From Chitinophagaceae bacterium (GTDB taxonomy: Bacteria; Bacteroidota; Bacteroidia; Chitinophagales; Chitinophagaceae): a DNA stretch of 64,000 nt. The stretch covers positions 1-64,000 of the forward strand of contig PMSV01000015.1 in NCBI GenBank assembly GCA_003168265.1, written 5' to 3'. A program made the translations under genes and the position numbers. Shown one piece after another: positions 10,267 to 19,085 of the stretch; positions within the stretch are counted from its first letter, which is position 1; each line of letters begins with the position of its first letter. The notes beneath the pieces were generated by a model. The model worked only from the letters and a program-made list of their open reading frames with translations, had not been told where the DNA came from and did no database searches.

Positions 10267-10306
10267 TGTCTCAATTTCGATACAGTCTGTGTTCGCTTTT
10301 GTGACA
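10267..10306 (-). promoter_or_regulatory. Twin 18-bp operator-like sites upstream of permease 3
   Basis: Two 18-bp sites, 10267-10284 and 10289-10306, have centres 22 bp apart. The first is a good dyad (TGTCTC-N6-GATACA). A 21-bp stretch across the junction (10275-10295) matches 18 of 21 bases upstream of the fourth permease (63818-63838). It lies about 100 bp from the start codon in both cases. The spacing suggests an activator binding as two dimers on one face of the helix. Confidence 0.5.
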
Positions 10307-10384
10307 CGTGTAAACAGGCAGCAGCGTGAAGGCAGCGCCTGCTAAATATGGACATAACTACAGCTCCGATGTTCGCTTATATTA

Positions 10385-10948
10385 TTAAGGCTGCAGTCCA
10401 TCTTCGGCTGCCAGTGAAGGGTGCTGAGGCAATTGGTCGGACAGCTTCCGATCGGGCACCCTAACCAGGTTCTGTGAATCCCATTCAGCATATTGAATGC
10501 CGGAGCTATAGGCCCAGAAAAAATTACCGCTTGCATCCTGCTTGCTGAAATCCAGCCAGGCCCTTGCCCCTGGAATAGTGCATTTTCGAAGAACCAGCGG
10601 ATCCCGGTAGATTGAACCCCCGTTTAATAAGTGAAATCCCTCTTCCAGGTTCACCTGCGGTTCCAGTTTACCGAAATAAAAATCCCTTTCCGCCCCTGGC
10701 TTTTCGGAGCCCTCCTTGCTAATCCTCCCATGGAATTTCCAGCAATAGTACAGATCCAGGTCCCTCCATTTTTTGATCTGGATCGTGGCAGTATAAAAAA
10801 AACCAGCAAGCAGGGCATGTTGATCCAGGCTGAAGGAAGGCAGGCCGGCTTCAATGCCCTGACGCAGTGGCACCTGAATATCCTGATGAAAACCAGTCTC
10901 TGTAAGTCGTTCCATCAGGCATTTAAAGTTTTCAAAATTCATACGCAT
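10385..10948 (-). CDS. Hypothetical protein, 187 aa
   Basis: I do not recognise this protein. It has no signal peptide or membrane helix and looks like a small soluble cytoplasmic protein rich in aromatic residues (WKFHGRISKEG, DFYFGKLEPQV, FWAYSSGIQYAEW). The ATG is 12 bp behind the stop of the AraC-type regulator, so the two are almost certainly co-transcribed. Codon use resembles that of neighbours and the frame is open throughout. It may act with the regulator, for example as a ligand-sensing or partner protein, but nothing in the sequence shows this. Confidence 0.7.
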   Translation of the reverse strand: MRMNFENFKCLMERLTETGFHQDIQVPLRQGIEAGLPSFSLDQHALLAGFFYTATIQIKKWRDLDLYYCWKFHGRISKEGSEKPGAERDFYFGKLEPQVNLEEGFHLLNGGSIYRDPLVLRKCTIPGARAWLDFSKQDASGNFFWAYSSGIQYAEWDSQNLVRVPDRKLSDQLPQHPSLAAEDGLQP

Positions 10949-10960
10949 AAAATATTTTTT

Positions 10961-11971
10961 TTAATGATCAGAAATGATCGATTTTGATGACCTTACTCTT
11001 TTGCGAAAAGCCCCCGGACTCTGTTTGAAATTTCTTTTGAAAGCGGCTGCAAAATTTTGTGCATCCGGATAACCGACTTTCATGGAGATAGCCGAAATCG
11101 TGAGTTTGTCCTCCTTAAGCAATTGCCTTGCGAGTGCCATTCTCGCCTTTTCGCCGTATTTGAACATGGAGCAGCCATATACATGCCTAAACACATTCTT
11201 CAGAAGGGATTTATTGGCCCCTACGCGGTGAGCCAGTGCGGAATAAGAGTATTTCATTTCCGGTTCCGATAAAAGAATAGATTCTGCCTCCCGGGCCATT
11301 TGAATCGCATCAACGGAAAACTTATGATCCAGTGGCGGCGCTACGTAATTAAGAAGCTGAAGAATCAGTTCCCTGACCTTAAATTCATAAAATAAGGGCG
11401 AAAGATTGTCACTAAATTCATGATTCAGGATCTCGCCAATGATCCTGGACATATCCGGCGGAAGCAGGCTCATCTTGTTGATCAGGCTAACCGGCTTTTT
11501 TTTGTTTATTTTATCAAGAAAATCGGCCAGCTCGGTAGAAAAAAATCTGAAAGACTCCAGAAATTTCTCAGAAAAATGAATATCAAAAGTTTCGTAAATT
11601 CCGGGTTTTTCAAATACGGCCTCGGTTTGGATGCGAGGCAAATAACTGAGATCAAACTGCCTGTCAGCCATTCCGGTTTCAATGAGCCCATTTGCCCTGT
11701 TTAGAAAATGGTTTTGAAAGCAAGTATGCAGTTCAAGAACCGGTAAGTCCTCATTGACACGAAGACGTGCAGGCTTTCGTATATCATAGATGCTATACCA
11801 GATATCGAAACTCTTGCCCGGATAATGTTGGAACAGGATCTGGCCGAATTCGGACTCGGCTGCAGCCTGGTTTGACCCTTTTAGCCTGATTCTTTGGGGA
11901 ACCAGTTTGGAAATGGGTCTCAATTCGTAACCCTCTGCCTTGATCAATCTAATAAGGTTTTGAACGTCCAT
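10961..11971 (-). CDS. AraC-family transcriptional regulator
   Basis: 336 residues. The C-terminal hundred residues form the two helix-turn-helix motifs of the AraC/XylS family: YSALAHRVGANKSLLKNVFRH, then LTISAISMKVGYPDAQNFAAAFKR, followed by FKQSPGAFRKR. The N-terminal 230 residues are a probable effector-binding domain without a recognisable cupin motif. Chitinophagaceae often carry many such regulators (PchR-like) next to outer-membrane uptake genes, but none is next to this one. It is followed after 12 bp by a 187-residue gene of unknown function. Target genes are unknown. Confidence 0.9.
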   Translation of the reverse strand: MDVQNLIRLIKAEGYELRPISKLVPQRIRLKGSNQAAAESEFGQILFQHYPGKSFDIWYSIYDIRKPARLRVNEDLPVLELHTCFQNHFLNRANGLIETGMADRQFDLSYLPRIQTEAVFEKPGIYETFDIHFSEKFLESFRFFSTELADFLDKINKKKPVSLINKMSLLPPDMSRIIGEILNHEFSDNLSPLFYEFKVRELILQLLNYVAPPLDHKFSVDAIQMAREAESILLSEPEMKYSYSALAHRVGANKSLLKNVFRHVYGCSMFKYGEKARMALARQLLKEDKLTISAISMKVGYPDAQNFAAAFKRNFKQSPGAFRKRVRSSKSIISDH

Positions 11972-12146
11972 AGCCTGTTGATTTAAATTAGAGTATCAAA
12001 AATGAGGGCTATTCGAAAAAAACTCTATTCCAAAAAAGTGAGAAAACTATCCAATCAAAAATATTTTTGAAGAAGAGTGCAAATTGCAAACCCATGGCTT
12101 TGCATTTGCATTAGTTCTATTTAGATTTGTGAAGCAGTTTAAAGAT

Positions 12147-12380
12147 TCAGAGTGGCAGATCAGGGATCAGGTCGTGTAAGGAGCAATCTAGGATTTTCGC
12201 AATTTCGTTGATTCGCTCTAAAGAATAACGGCTATCTGAGGTTTCCGATTCGACTTGCCCGATAAAACTGGAGGAGACATCCAAATCATAAGAAAGATCC
12301 GCCTGTGAATAGCCTAATTCCAATCTCCGTTCTTTAATCTTCTTTATAACGTATCTGTCGATTTTTGAAACAGGCTTCAT
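12147..12380 (-). CDS. Small XRE-family DNA-binding protein
   Basis: 77 residues, essentially one Cro/C1-type helix-turn-helix: RRLELGYSQADLSYDLDVSSSFIGQVE with the following helix YSLERINEIAKILDCSLHDLI. It is divergent from a sigma-region-4-like gene about 100 bp away, so the shared intergenic region may be its operator. Single-domain proteins like this are stand-alone repressors or antitoxins. No toxin is adjacent. Confidence 0.85.
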   Translation of the reverse strand: MKPVSKIDRYVIKKIKERRLELGYSQADLSYDLDVSSSFIGQVESETSDSRYSLERINEIAKILDCSLHDLIPDLPL

Positions 12381-12482
12381 GCTTGATTTGGGACACTAAT
12401 TTGAGTCAATTGCAATCCCAAAACAACAATCTATAGATTGGTATGTGCAACTTTAGACAGTAAATTCAAAAACTCAGATACT

Positions 12483-12755
12483 ATGATATTCAATTCAAAT
12501 CAGGACCGTTCGGCCTATTGGAAACATATCCAAGAGACCTATAGCGAAGAAGAAATCAAGCAGGCATTCGCAATCCTGAAGCCAAATACGCTTATCGCTC
12601 TTAAAATGCGTTACGAGGAAGGACGGTCATTCCCGGAAATCGCCGAAGCGCTTGATCGTTCTATTTCTATTGCGAGAAATCATCATAACCGAGGCATCTT
12701 CCTTCTTCATAAGCATTTTTCGCAGAAGGATTCTGCTGAAAAAGCTAAGGACTAA
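12483..12755 (+). CDS. Small sigma-70 region 4-like helix-turn-helix protein
   Basis: 90 residues from the ATG at 12483; an in-frame TTG at 12438 would add 15 unlikely residues. The core AFAILKPNTLIALKMRYEEGRSFPEIAEALDRSISIARNHHNRGIFLL resembles the region 4 DNA-binding helix pair of sigma-70 factors. Region 2 is absent, so it cannot be a complete sigma factor. It is divergent from the XRE gene. It could be a small transcription accessory factor; the role is inferred only from the fold. Confidence 0.7.
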   Translation: MIFNSNQDRSAYWKHIQETYSEEEIKQAFAILKPNTLIALKMRYEEGRSFPEIAEALDRSISIARNHHNRGIFLLHKHFSQKDSAEKAKD

Positions 12756-12851
12756 TTAGAAAAAAAATTTAGTTCGGAATATTTTGACACTGGATTGGAT
12801 AGGTAAAATTCGTTGGACAAAACGAGATTGCAGCATTAAAATTATTCTCAA

Positions 12852-13496
12852 ATGCTACCAATCTTATTTTGCAAACCTTCTCCGGAAAAAAAAATTTTAT
12901 TCCGGCAAACCAGTTCTAAAGGTGAAATTTCTTTTCGTTCCCTGAATGCGGAAACTGACCTGGATACGATCCACGATTGGGTCAATCGCAATTATTCTAT
13001 CCGGTTCTGGCAACTGAATCAATCAAGGCCAGAGCTAAAACGGAGCCTGGTTTCAGTATTGATAAACCCGCATGCCCATTCCTTTATAGCTTTAAAGGAT
13101 GGTAAACCAATTGCTCAAATTGACGCCTACCAGATCAGGGCCGATGAAATTGCAGCACACCTGCCTGAAGCGGGCCCTCATGACTGCGGAATACATGTAT
13201 TGATGCAGCCGCCAAGGCAATCCGAAAAATTGCTCTCGCTTCACACGCTCAGATCATTTCTGGCTTACTATTTTTCCTTTGAACAGGCGGGCAACTTATT
13301 TGGTGAACCCGATGCCGCAAACGGTCTTGCCAATATGCTTGCAAGAAAGGCAGGATTCTGCTTTATCAAACAGATCCATCTATCTTATAAAGTGGCCAAT
13401 CTTTATAGCATCAGTCCCGGACAATACCTGAATCAGAAAAAAACAAACTCTAATCCACCTAATCTGTTATTTAATGCAACGTATACGCACCCTTGA
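12852..13496 (+). CDS. GNAT N-acetyltransferase of the siderophore (IucB/RhbD-like) type
   Basis: 214 residues. The order DLDTIHDWVNRNYSIRFW, NPHAHSFIALKDGKPIAQIDAY, GPHDCGIHVLM and FGEPDAANGLANMLARKAGF follows the Acetyltransf_8 family, whose members acetylate N-hydroxylysine or similar hydroxamate precursors (AlcB, IucB, RhbD). The paired HxxxF...D and GIH motifs are typical. Its 3' end overlaps the next gene by 23 bp. With the flavin monooxygenase two genes on, it would supply the two reactions that build a hydroxamate arm. The substrate is inferred from family and context. Confidence 0.82.
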   Translation: MLPILFCKPSPEKKILFRQTSSKGEISFRSLNAETDLDTIHDWVNRNYSIRFWQLNQSRPELKRSLVSVLINPHAHSFIALKDGKPIAQIDAYQIRADEIAAHLPEAGPHDCGIHVLMQPPRQSEKLLSLHTLRSFLAYYFSFEQAGNLFGEPDAANGLANMLARKAGFCFIKQIHLSYKVANLYSISPGQYLNQKKTNSNPPNLLFNATYTHP

Positions 13497-14508
13497 TCTT
13501 GCCCGTGGTTTTACTGTCTTGCTGATCGCTCCCATACACAGCATGCTGGTATATGGCAGCCTATCCCTGCGTGATCATTTTTTCACAAGATTCCTGGCCT
13601 TTATTGCGGAGTGGCAGGGAGCCCAGGTTTTTATGTTAGCGATGGGCCTGTCTGTGTCCTTCTCTTCCAAAACACGGTTTTTGCCGGTCATCAAGAGATC
13701 TATGCTCCTCTTGGTGGCAGCTATGGTTCTCAATCTGTTTAAATTTGTATTGCCCTATTATTTTCATTGGATTCCAAAGGAAATGCTCAATGAACTGGAT
13801 CCTCAACCTGACAGTCATACGCCGTTGAAGCTTTTTCTGATCATTGATATCCTTCCTTTTGCAGCAGCAGCCAATCTGATTCTATGGCTCGTACAGATCA
13901 CAAGCAAAAGACCGCTTTTGCCCTTCCTGCTCGCATTGATTGTATGCCTTTCCGCTCCCTTATTCTGGGACCTGCATTCCAGTCATCCGTATATGGATTT
14001 TTTCCTTCAATTCCTGGGTGGGCATCCTCCTCAGGTCTTTTTTCCCTTATCATCCTGGTTGGTTTATCCCCTCGCAGGGATGGGCATGGGGCGATTCATC
14101 AGGCAATGGGGCGAATACAAAACCCTGGCTTTTGCCTATTTGCCGGGATCCCTGCTCTTTTTAACGGGCCTGCTGGCCAATGACCTATCCAACCCTATGA
14201 ATCCATATGGATTTTATCGCAGCCTTCCCTTCGAAACCATGGAACACCTGGGCGCCATCCTGATTGGGATTTCCTTTTGGAATTGGATCAGCCGGAAAAT
14301 AAATGACAGCTCGGTATTCCATCTTTTTGAATATTGCTCCGGGCATATAACCCGGATCTACCTGATCCAATGGCCGCTGATCTGTTGGTTATTGCCACTT
14401 TTTGGATTTCAGGACCTGAACCTTATTCCCGCATTACTGGCCATGAGCTTTGTCACATTAAGTACCCTAACCATTTCAATTTATATCCATGCAAAACAAA
14501 TCCATTGA
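13474..14508 (+). CDS. Multi-pass membrane protein, HGSNAT/DUF1624-like acyltransferase fold
   Basis: 344 residues with about nine or ten hydrophobic segments. It begins RIRTLDLARGFTVLLIAPIHSM, the RxxxLDxxRG start with a conserved His seen in the heparan-alpha-glucosaminide acetyltransferase-like and related integral membrane acyltransferases. It overlaps the acetyltransferase before it (23 bp) and the monooxygenase after it (20 bp), which points to translational coupling. It might acylate or export the product of this cluster. No specific substrate can be read from the sequence. Confidence 0.75.
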   Translation: MQRIRTLDLARGFTVLLIAPIHSMLVYGSLSLRDHFFTRFLAFIAEWQGAQVFMLAMGLSVSFSSKTRFLPVIKRSMLLLVAAMVLNLFKFVLPYYFHWIPKEMLNELDPQPDSHTPLKLFLIIDILPFAAAANLILWLVQITSKRPLLPFLLALIVCLSAPLFWDLHSSHPYMDFFLQFLGGHPPQVFFPLSSWLVYPLAGMGMGRFIRQWGEYKTLAFAYLPGSLLFLTGLLANDLSNPMNPYGFYRSLPFETMEHLGAILIGISFWNWISRKINDSSVFHLFEYCSGHITRIYLIQWPLICWLLPLFGFQDLNLIPALLAMSFVTLSTLTISIYIHAKQIH

Positions 14509-15805
14509 TTTGAGACCCGAAAGAAAAAAAAGAATCTATGACCTTGTAGGGATCGGCATCGGCCCATTCAATCTGGGACTGGCCTGTATGTCGGACTCTG
14601 TTGAAAACCTTGATGCCCTTTTCATAGATGAAAAGAAGAGTTTCCAATGGCATCCGGGTCTATTATTGCCGAGTGCCCGGATGCAGGTTCCATTTTACGC
14701 AGACCTGATCACTCTTGCCGATCCAATGAGCAAATTCACTTATATCAATTATCTCCATGCAAAACAGCGACTCTTTCATTTCGCCATCCTGGAAAATAAT
14801 TTTCCAAAAAGAATGGAATACCTGGATTATTGTAATTGGGCAGCATCCTTACTCGAAACCTTAAGATTTGGATGGCGCTGCGAAAAGATCTGCTTCAATA
14901 AAGAGGAGAATATCTATGAAATGGTTATCAGGGAAACTTCCGCTTCCGAAATTCCTGAAAAAAAGCTATCCCTGTTTGCCCGTCATATCGTAATGGGCAT
15001 CGGATCTCAGGCCTATCTGCCGCCATGTGCAGAAAAAGACCGGGGCAATACAGTTTTCCATGGATCGGAATATTTGTTCAAGATCAGATGGATTACCGGT
15101 CTGAAATCCATATCCGTCATCGGATCGGGACAAAGCGGGGCTGAAATTTTCCAGGACCTCCTCCAAAGAATGGAGCCTGAAATCGAGCTTAATTGGTTTA
15201 CCCGAAATGCAGAATTCTTTCCTATGGACTATTCCAGTTTTGCCCTGGAAATGGCGGGGCCTGATTATATTGACTATTTTTTTTCACTTCCTGCGGATCA
15301 GAAAAAATCCATACTAAAATCACAGAATCATCTCTACAAGGGCATCAACGCTTCCCTCATCCGGGAGATTTATGAGGATCTGGATTTTCAATCTTTAAGG
15401 GGAAGAAAGAATTTGCATTTGTATCCGAATATGGAATTGTATGAAATTGTCCCGCAGTCAGATGGACATAATTTGAAATTCAGGCATACAAGGACAGGGA
15501 GAGCGGAGGAATTCAGGACAAAGGCCATCATCCTATCTACCGGATACCGCAATACCAGGGCGGATTTCCTATCCCCCCTGAGAAACCTCATCCGCTATGA
15601 CGATGCGGGGCAGTTCATCGTGAACAGGAACTATTCCATCGATGGTCGCAACTCCCTGTTTGTGCAGAATGCCGAAGCCCATACTCATGGGTTCAATGCC
15701 TCCGATCTCGGGTTGGGTCCTTATCGCAATGCGGTTATCCTTAACACGATCTTAGGTAAAGAACATTTTCAGGTGGAAAGAAAAATCAGCTTTCAACATT
15801 ATTAA
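14489..15805 (+). CDS. L-lysine/L-ornithine N-monooxygenase-like flavoenzyme
   Basis: 438 residues of the IucD/PvdA (K_oxygenase) family. It has an FAD-binding start YDLVGIGIGPFNLGLA, the family block FQWHPGLLLPSARMQVPFYADLITLADP, an NADPH-binding ISVIGSGQSGAEIFQDL, and the C-terminal ILSTGYRNT and GFNASDLGLGPYRNA motifs. These enzymes N-hydroxylate the side-chain amine of lysine, ornithine or a diamine in siderophore synthesis. The ATG lies within the end of the membrane-protein gene. No NIS synthetase (IucA/IucC), decarboxylase or NRPS is nearby, so the end product is open. Confidence 0.88.
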   Translation: MQNKSIDLRPERKKRIYDLVGIGIGPFNLGLACMSDSVENLDALFIDEKKSFQWHPGLLLPSARMQVPFYADLITLADPMSKFTYINYLHAKQRLFHFAILENNFPKRMEYLDYCNWAASLLETLRFGWRCEKICFNKEENIYEMVIRETSASEIPEKKLSLFARHIVMGIGSQAYLPPCAEKDRGNTVFHGSEYLFKIRWITGLKSISVIGSGQSGAEIFQDLLQRMEPEIELNWFTRNAEFFPMDYSSFALEMAGPDYIDYFFSLPADQKKSILKSQNHLYKGINASLIREIYEDLDFQSLRGRKNLHLYPNMELYEIVPQSDGHNLKFRHTRTGRAEEFRTKAIILSTGYRNTRADFLSPLRNLIRYDDAGQFIVNRNYSIDGRNSLFVQNAEAHTHGFNASDLGLGPYRNAVILNTILGKEHFQVERKISFQHY

Positions 15806-15982
15806 AATTTCCCACGTTAAAATACAAATTCAATTGTGTATCATACTCCCATTCAACAAGTGCCGATCGCCATCAAAAATCGCTCCAATAGTTCTGGGCA
15901 CGAGTCGGTCATCTTTTTATAAATCCGACCTATCCTCCCATTTCCACAAACAAAGGCGAATGGTAGCAGAAGTCGTGCTGTT

Positions 15983-16120
15983 CTAAGGATCCACTTTTTT
16001 TGACTCCTGCGGCATGGCCAATAGAATTCGGAAGGTTTCAGCCCCCTGTTTCCAGAATATCCAGGCTGCTTTAACCATGCCCCGCACGGAATGCCGGTAA
16101 TCGTGCGTGATAAATATCAT
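15983..16120 (-). CDS. Possible 45-residue ORF
   Basis: This short minus-strand frame lies in an otherwise empty 444-bp gap (15806-16249). It starts MIFITHDYRHSVRGMVKAAW and ends ESKKVDP, with a protein-like mix of residues. There is no ribosome-binding site I would trust and no known homologue I recognise. It could be a small protein, the tail of a decayed gene, or chance. Confidence 0.25.
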   Translation of the reverse strand: MIFITHDYRHSVRGMVKAAWIFWKQGAETFRILLAMPQESKKVDP

Positions 16121-16179
16121 CTGTTTTTCACAGGGACCTTCTCCGGGATTTGTTCAGGATAAAAACCGTTAAAATACCC

Positions 16180-16211
16180 TTGTTTCGGGGCCAGTCCCGG
16201 CACTAATTTTG
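16180..16211 (+). promoter_or_regulatory. Bacteroidota-type promoter for the kumamolisin gene
   Basis: A perfect TAATTTTG (TAnnTTTG) at 16204-16211 is preceded by TTG at 16180-16182 with 21 bases between. Transcription would start near 16218 and give an untranslated leader of about 30 bases before the ATG at 16250. Confidence 0.5.
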
Positions 16212-16249
16212 ATCTTTACTCTTTTTCCTAATCTTAAAAGCATTTATTT

Positions 16250-17902
16250 ATGGGACAGCAAGAAAATTATGCGCAGCTGGACGCAACCCTGCATGCACAT
16301 CCGAAAGACCATATGCAAATAAGAAAATTAACAGGCGGCGAGATCAAGGTCAGCCTGATCCTGAGAAGGAAGGATAAGTCCATGCTCAAAGACATGGAAT
16401 ACTTTCATTCCACTGCCTTTGCTGAAAGAACGCACTTCACAAGGAAGGATTTTGAAACAAATCTGGGAGCATCGCCCGATGACATAGCCAGGGTTCAGGC
16501 TTTTGCCAAAGAGGCTGGGCTGAAACTGTTAAAATCCAATGCTTCCAGCAGGTCGGTGGAATTGAGCGGAAGCGCTGAGACGCTGAACAAAGCCTTCCAT
16601 ATCGAATTACAGGAATACAAATCTCCAAGAGGCACTTACCATAGTCATGAAGGGGCAGCCAGCGTTCCTGATTCACTGAAAGACATCGTTGAATTGATCG
16701 TAGGCCTTGATAACCGGAAGGTGAATGCCCGGCATTTTGCCGGAGACCCGACCAATACCTCTCCTCTGACTCCTCAACAAGTAGCAGGCCTTTACAATTT
16801 TCCGCAAGGGACCGGAAGCGGGCAGACCATCGGGATCTATGAAATGGTGACAGGGGATGGCGCTCCCGGATTTAACATGAATGACGTGATTGCCACATTG
16901 AAGGAATTTGGAATAGCTAATCCCAATCCAAATGTTCAGGCGGTTGCGGTGGATGATCAAAATAATACCAACCAATCTGACGGCGAGACCTTGCTTGATA
17001 TAACGGTATGTGCAGCCATTGCCCCCCAGGCCCAACTCGCTGTTTACCTGACAGGAGGCACTAATCAAAGCATTATCGATTGCCTTCAACAAATGATCCA
17101 CCCCGATACCGGCCAACCCGCTCCCAATATCGTTTCCATCAGCTATGGATGGACTGCTGATGATCAGACCGATGGACTCTCGGATGCAGAGTACCAGCAG
17201 ATCTCAAGTCTCTTCCAGGATGCAGCTCATCTCGGCATCACCGTCCTTGTTTCCAGCGGTGATCAGGGTGCCAAATACGAAAGCGCAACGTTGGCCCAAA
17301 CCAGCTATCCGGCAACCGATCCCTGGGTGACAGCATGCGGAGGAACAACTATAGGCAATATCCAAAATAGCGAGTTCACGGAATATGTTTGGAATGATTC
17401 CTGGGACGGAGGATCCGGAGCAACAGGAGGTGGGATCAGCGCTCGTTTTGCCGTTCCCCAATACCAGGCAGGTCTCAGTTTGCCTCAGGGCTTGAATAAC
17501 CCCAGTTTCATGGGCAGGGGTATTCCGGATCTCTCCGGCAATGCCAGTCCCGTCAGCGGATATCCCCAATCCATCAATGGCAGCGATGGAGATGAAGGGG
17601 GCACCAGCGCAGTAGCTCCCTTGTTCGCGGGACTGATCGCCCTCATGAACAGCAATCTTGGTTCCTCGCTTGGGTTCATAAATCCTCAATTATATGCTCT
17701 GGCCGATAATTGTTTCCAGGAAGTGCAGGGACCTCCCGGGCCCGCAAATAATTCTTATGGAGGAGTCACAGGTTATCCCGCTACCGGCGATCGCTGGAAT
17801 GCCTGTACCGGTTTGGGACGTGTAAATGGGGAGGCATTACAGACTGGATTGAAACAAACCGCAAATGCAAGTCCAAAGGAAATGATGGCCGCAGAAGTTT
17901 AG
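16250..17902 (+). CDS. Kumamolisin-type serine-carboxyl peptidase (sedolisin, S53)
   Basis: 550 residues, the normal length. Residues about 15-160 form the Pro-kumamolisin activation domain (HFTRKDFETNLGAS, AFHIELQEYKSPRGTYHSHE). The catalytic domain has Glu246 and Asp250 in GETLLD, the oxyanion Asp338 in SSGDQGA and the nucleophile Ser453 in GGTSAVAP. The C-terminal Ca-binding stretch is GDRWNACTGLGRVNG. There is no signal peptide, as in several bacterial kumamolisins, so the export route is unclear. These enzymes self-activate and digest protein at acid pH. The gene has its own promoter and ends at a bidirectional terminator shared with bioF. Confidence 0.95.
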   Translation: MGQQENYAQLDATLHAHPKDHMQIRKLTGGEIKVSLILRRKDKSMLKDMEYFHSTAFAERTHFTRKDFETNLGASPDDIARVQAFAKEAGLKLLKSNASSRSVELSGSAETLNKAFHIELQEYKSPRGTYHSHEGAASVPDSLKDIVELIVGLDNRKVNARHFAGDPTNTSPLTPQQVAGLYNFPQGTGSGQTIGIYEMVTGDGAPGFNMNDVIATLKEFGIANPNPNVQAVAVDDQNNTNQSDGETLLDITVCAAIAPQAQLAVYLTGGTNQSIIDCLQQMIHPDTGQPAPNIVSISYGWTADDQTDGLSDAEYQQISSLFQDAAHLGITVLVSSGDQGAKYESATLAQTSYPATDPWVTACGGTTIGNIQNSEFTEYVWNDSWDGGSGATGGGISARFAVPQYQAGLSLPQGLNNPSFMGRGIPDLSGNASPVSGYPQSINGSDGDEGGTSAVAPLFAGLIALMNSNLGSSLGFINPQLYALADNCFQEVQGPPGPANNSYGGVTGYPATGDRWNACTGLGRVNGEALQTGLKQTANASPKEMMAAEV

Positions 17903-17914
17903 TTTATGCTATGG

Positions 17915-17946
17915 CAAAAGCCGCCTGAAGGCGGCTTTTGTATTTT
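17915..17946. terminator. Bidirectional intrinsic terminator
   Basis: An 11-bp perfect stem (CAAAAGCCGCC / GGCGGCTTTTG) with a TGAA loop lies between the convergent ends of the kumamolisin and bioF genes, with T-rich flanks on both strands. It can serve both transcripts. Confidence 0.9.
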
Positions 17947-17953
17947 TCAAACA

Positions 17954-19081
17954 CTAATAAATCAACTTGGGTAAAGAATGCAGTAATTGGTCCATCTCAG
18001 GGTCTGTATTATAACTATGCAATACGACCCTCAATCTTTCCTGTCCTTTCGGAACGCTGGGATAGAGCACGGGGCGTATATCTATCCCCGCCTGCTTCAG
18101 TTGTTCGGAAGCAGCGCGCACCCTGGTATTGCCCTCAATAAGTATGGGTTGTATTGCCGTGACTGCCTTCTCCATTCGTTTCGGTATCCCTGCTTTTATA
18201 AAACGGCTGATCAAATCTTGTAGTCGTCCGCGCTCGGCAGAAAGTTCCGGGACCTTCCGGTATGCCCTGATGATTGCCGCTACGGAGGTCTCGGGAAGCG
18301 AAGTCGTATAGGTGAAGGGTCTGGAAAAATTGACCAGGAATGTTTTCAGGGTGGCGGTGCCGAGTACGACAGCCCCATGGCAACCCATGGCCTTGCCAAA
18401 AGTATACACTCTGGCAAAGCAACGAGAAGCTAATCCCAACTGTTGCACGAGCCCCTCCCCTTTTTCCCCATAGATTCCGGTAGCGTGGGCCTCATCGACG
18501 ATGAGATGAGCGTCGGTACGGGCAGTGATGGCAGCTAGCTCTTCAAGAGGCGCGATATCCCCGTCCATGGAAAAGACCGATTCGGTAACGACAAATACCT
18601 GCCCCATCTCCTTTGCATGAAGGATCTTTTTTTCCAATTCTGCAGTTTGATTATGGGGAAAAGAAAAAGACTCGGCGCGGCTAAGCCTGATACCATCACG
18701 GATCGAGGCATGGATCAATTGATCGTAGATGACCGTATCGCCACGTCCGGCGACTGCGCTGATCAGGCCCAGGTTAGCCACATAACCCGAATTAAAGAGC
18801 AATGCCGCTTCCACCTCATGAAAATCTGCAATCAGATCCTCTGCCTGCAGCATCAGTTTATATTGACCTGTCAAACTGCGTGCCCCGGTGGAACCATGTC
18901 GCAAAATTGCCTCGCTGCTTGACAATAGCAGCCCATTATGAACCATGCCCAGGTAATCATTGGAACAAAAATCAGTCAGACCGGGATCAGAAAGGCTCAG
19001 GACCCTCAATGCATGCTGATTCCTTCTTTCTTCGATCCGGCGGGATAGGAATCCATCTTTTTCTTTAGAGGCCGTGAACAT
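17954..19081 (-). CDS. bioF: 8-amino-7-oxononanoate synthase
   Basis: 375 residues from ATG 19081, which lies 4 bp after the preceding stop; an in-frame GTG at 19114 would overlap that gene. It is a PLP-dependent alpha-oxoamine synthase that condenses pimeloyl-ACP or -CoA with alanine in biotin synthesis. Visible signatures are DFCSNDYLGM, GSTGARSLTG, FNSGYVANLG, the cofactor-ring DEAHATGIYG and the Schiff-base Lys230 in YTFGKAMG. It is the last gene of a minus-strand group with a CADD-like protein and a HisC-like aminotransferase. bioB, bioD and bioA lie about 4 kb away in the other direction. Other oxoamine synthases share this fold, but the nearby biotin genes make BioF the best call. Confidence 0.9.
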   Translation of the reverse strand: MFTASKEKDGFLSRRIEERRNQHALRVLSLSDPGLTDFCSNDYLGMVHNGLLLSSSEAILRHGSTGARSLTGQYKLMLQAEDLIADFHEVEAALLFNSGYVANLGLISAVAGRGDTVIYDQLIHASIRDGIRLSRAESFSFPHNQTAELEKKILHAKEMGQVFVVTESVFSMDGDIAPLEELAAITARTDAHLIVDEAHATGIYGEKGEGLVQQLGLASRCFARVYTFGKAMGCHGAVVLGTATLKTFLVNFSRPFTYTTSLPETSVAAIIRAYRKVPELSAERGRLQDLISRFIKAGIPKRMEKAVTAIQPILIEGNTRVRAASEQLKQAGIDIRPVLYPSVPKGQERLRVVLHSYNTDPEMDQLLHSLPKLIY

Positions 19082-19085
19082 TACT

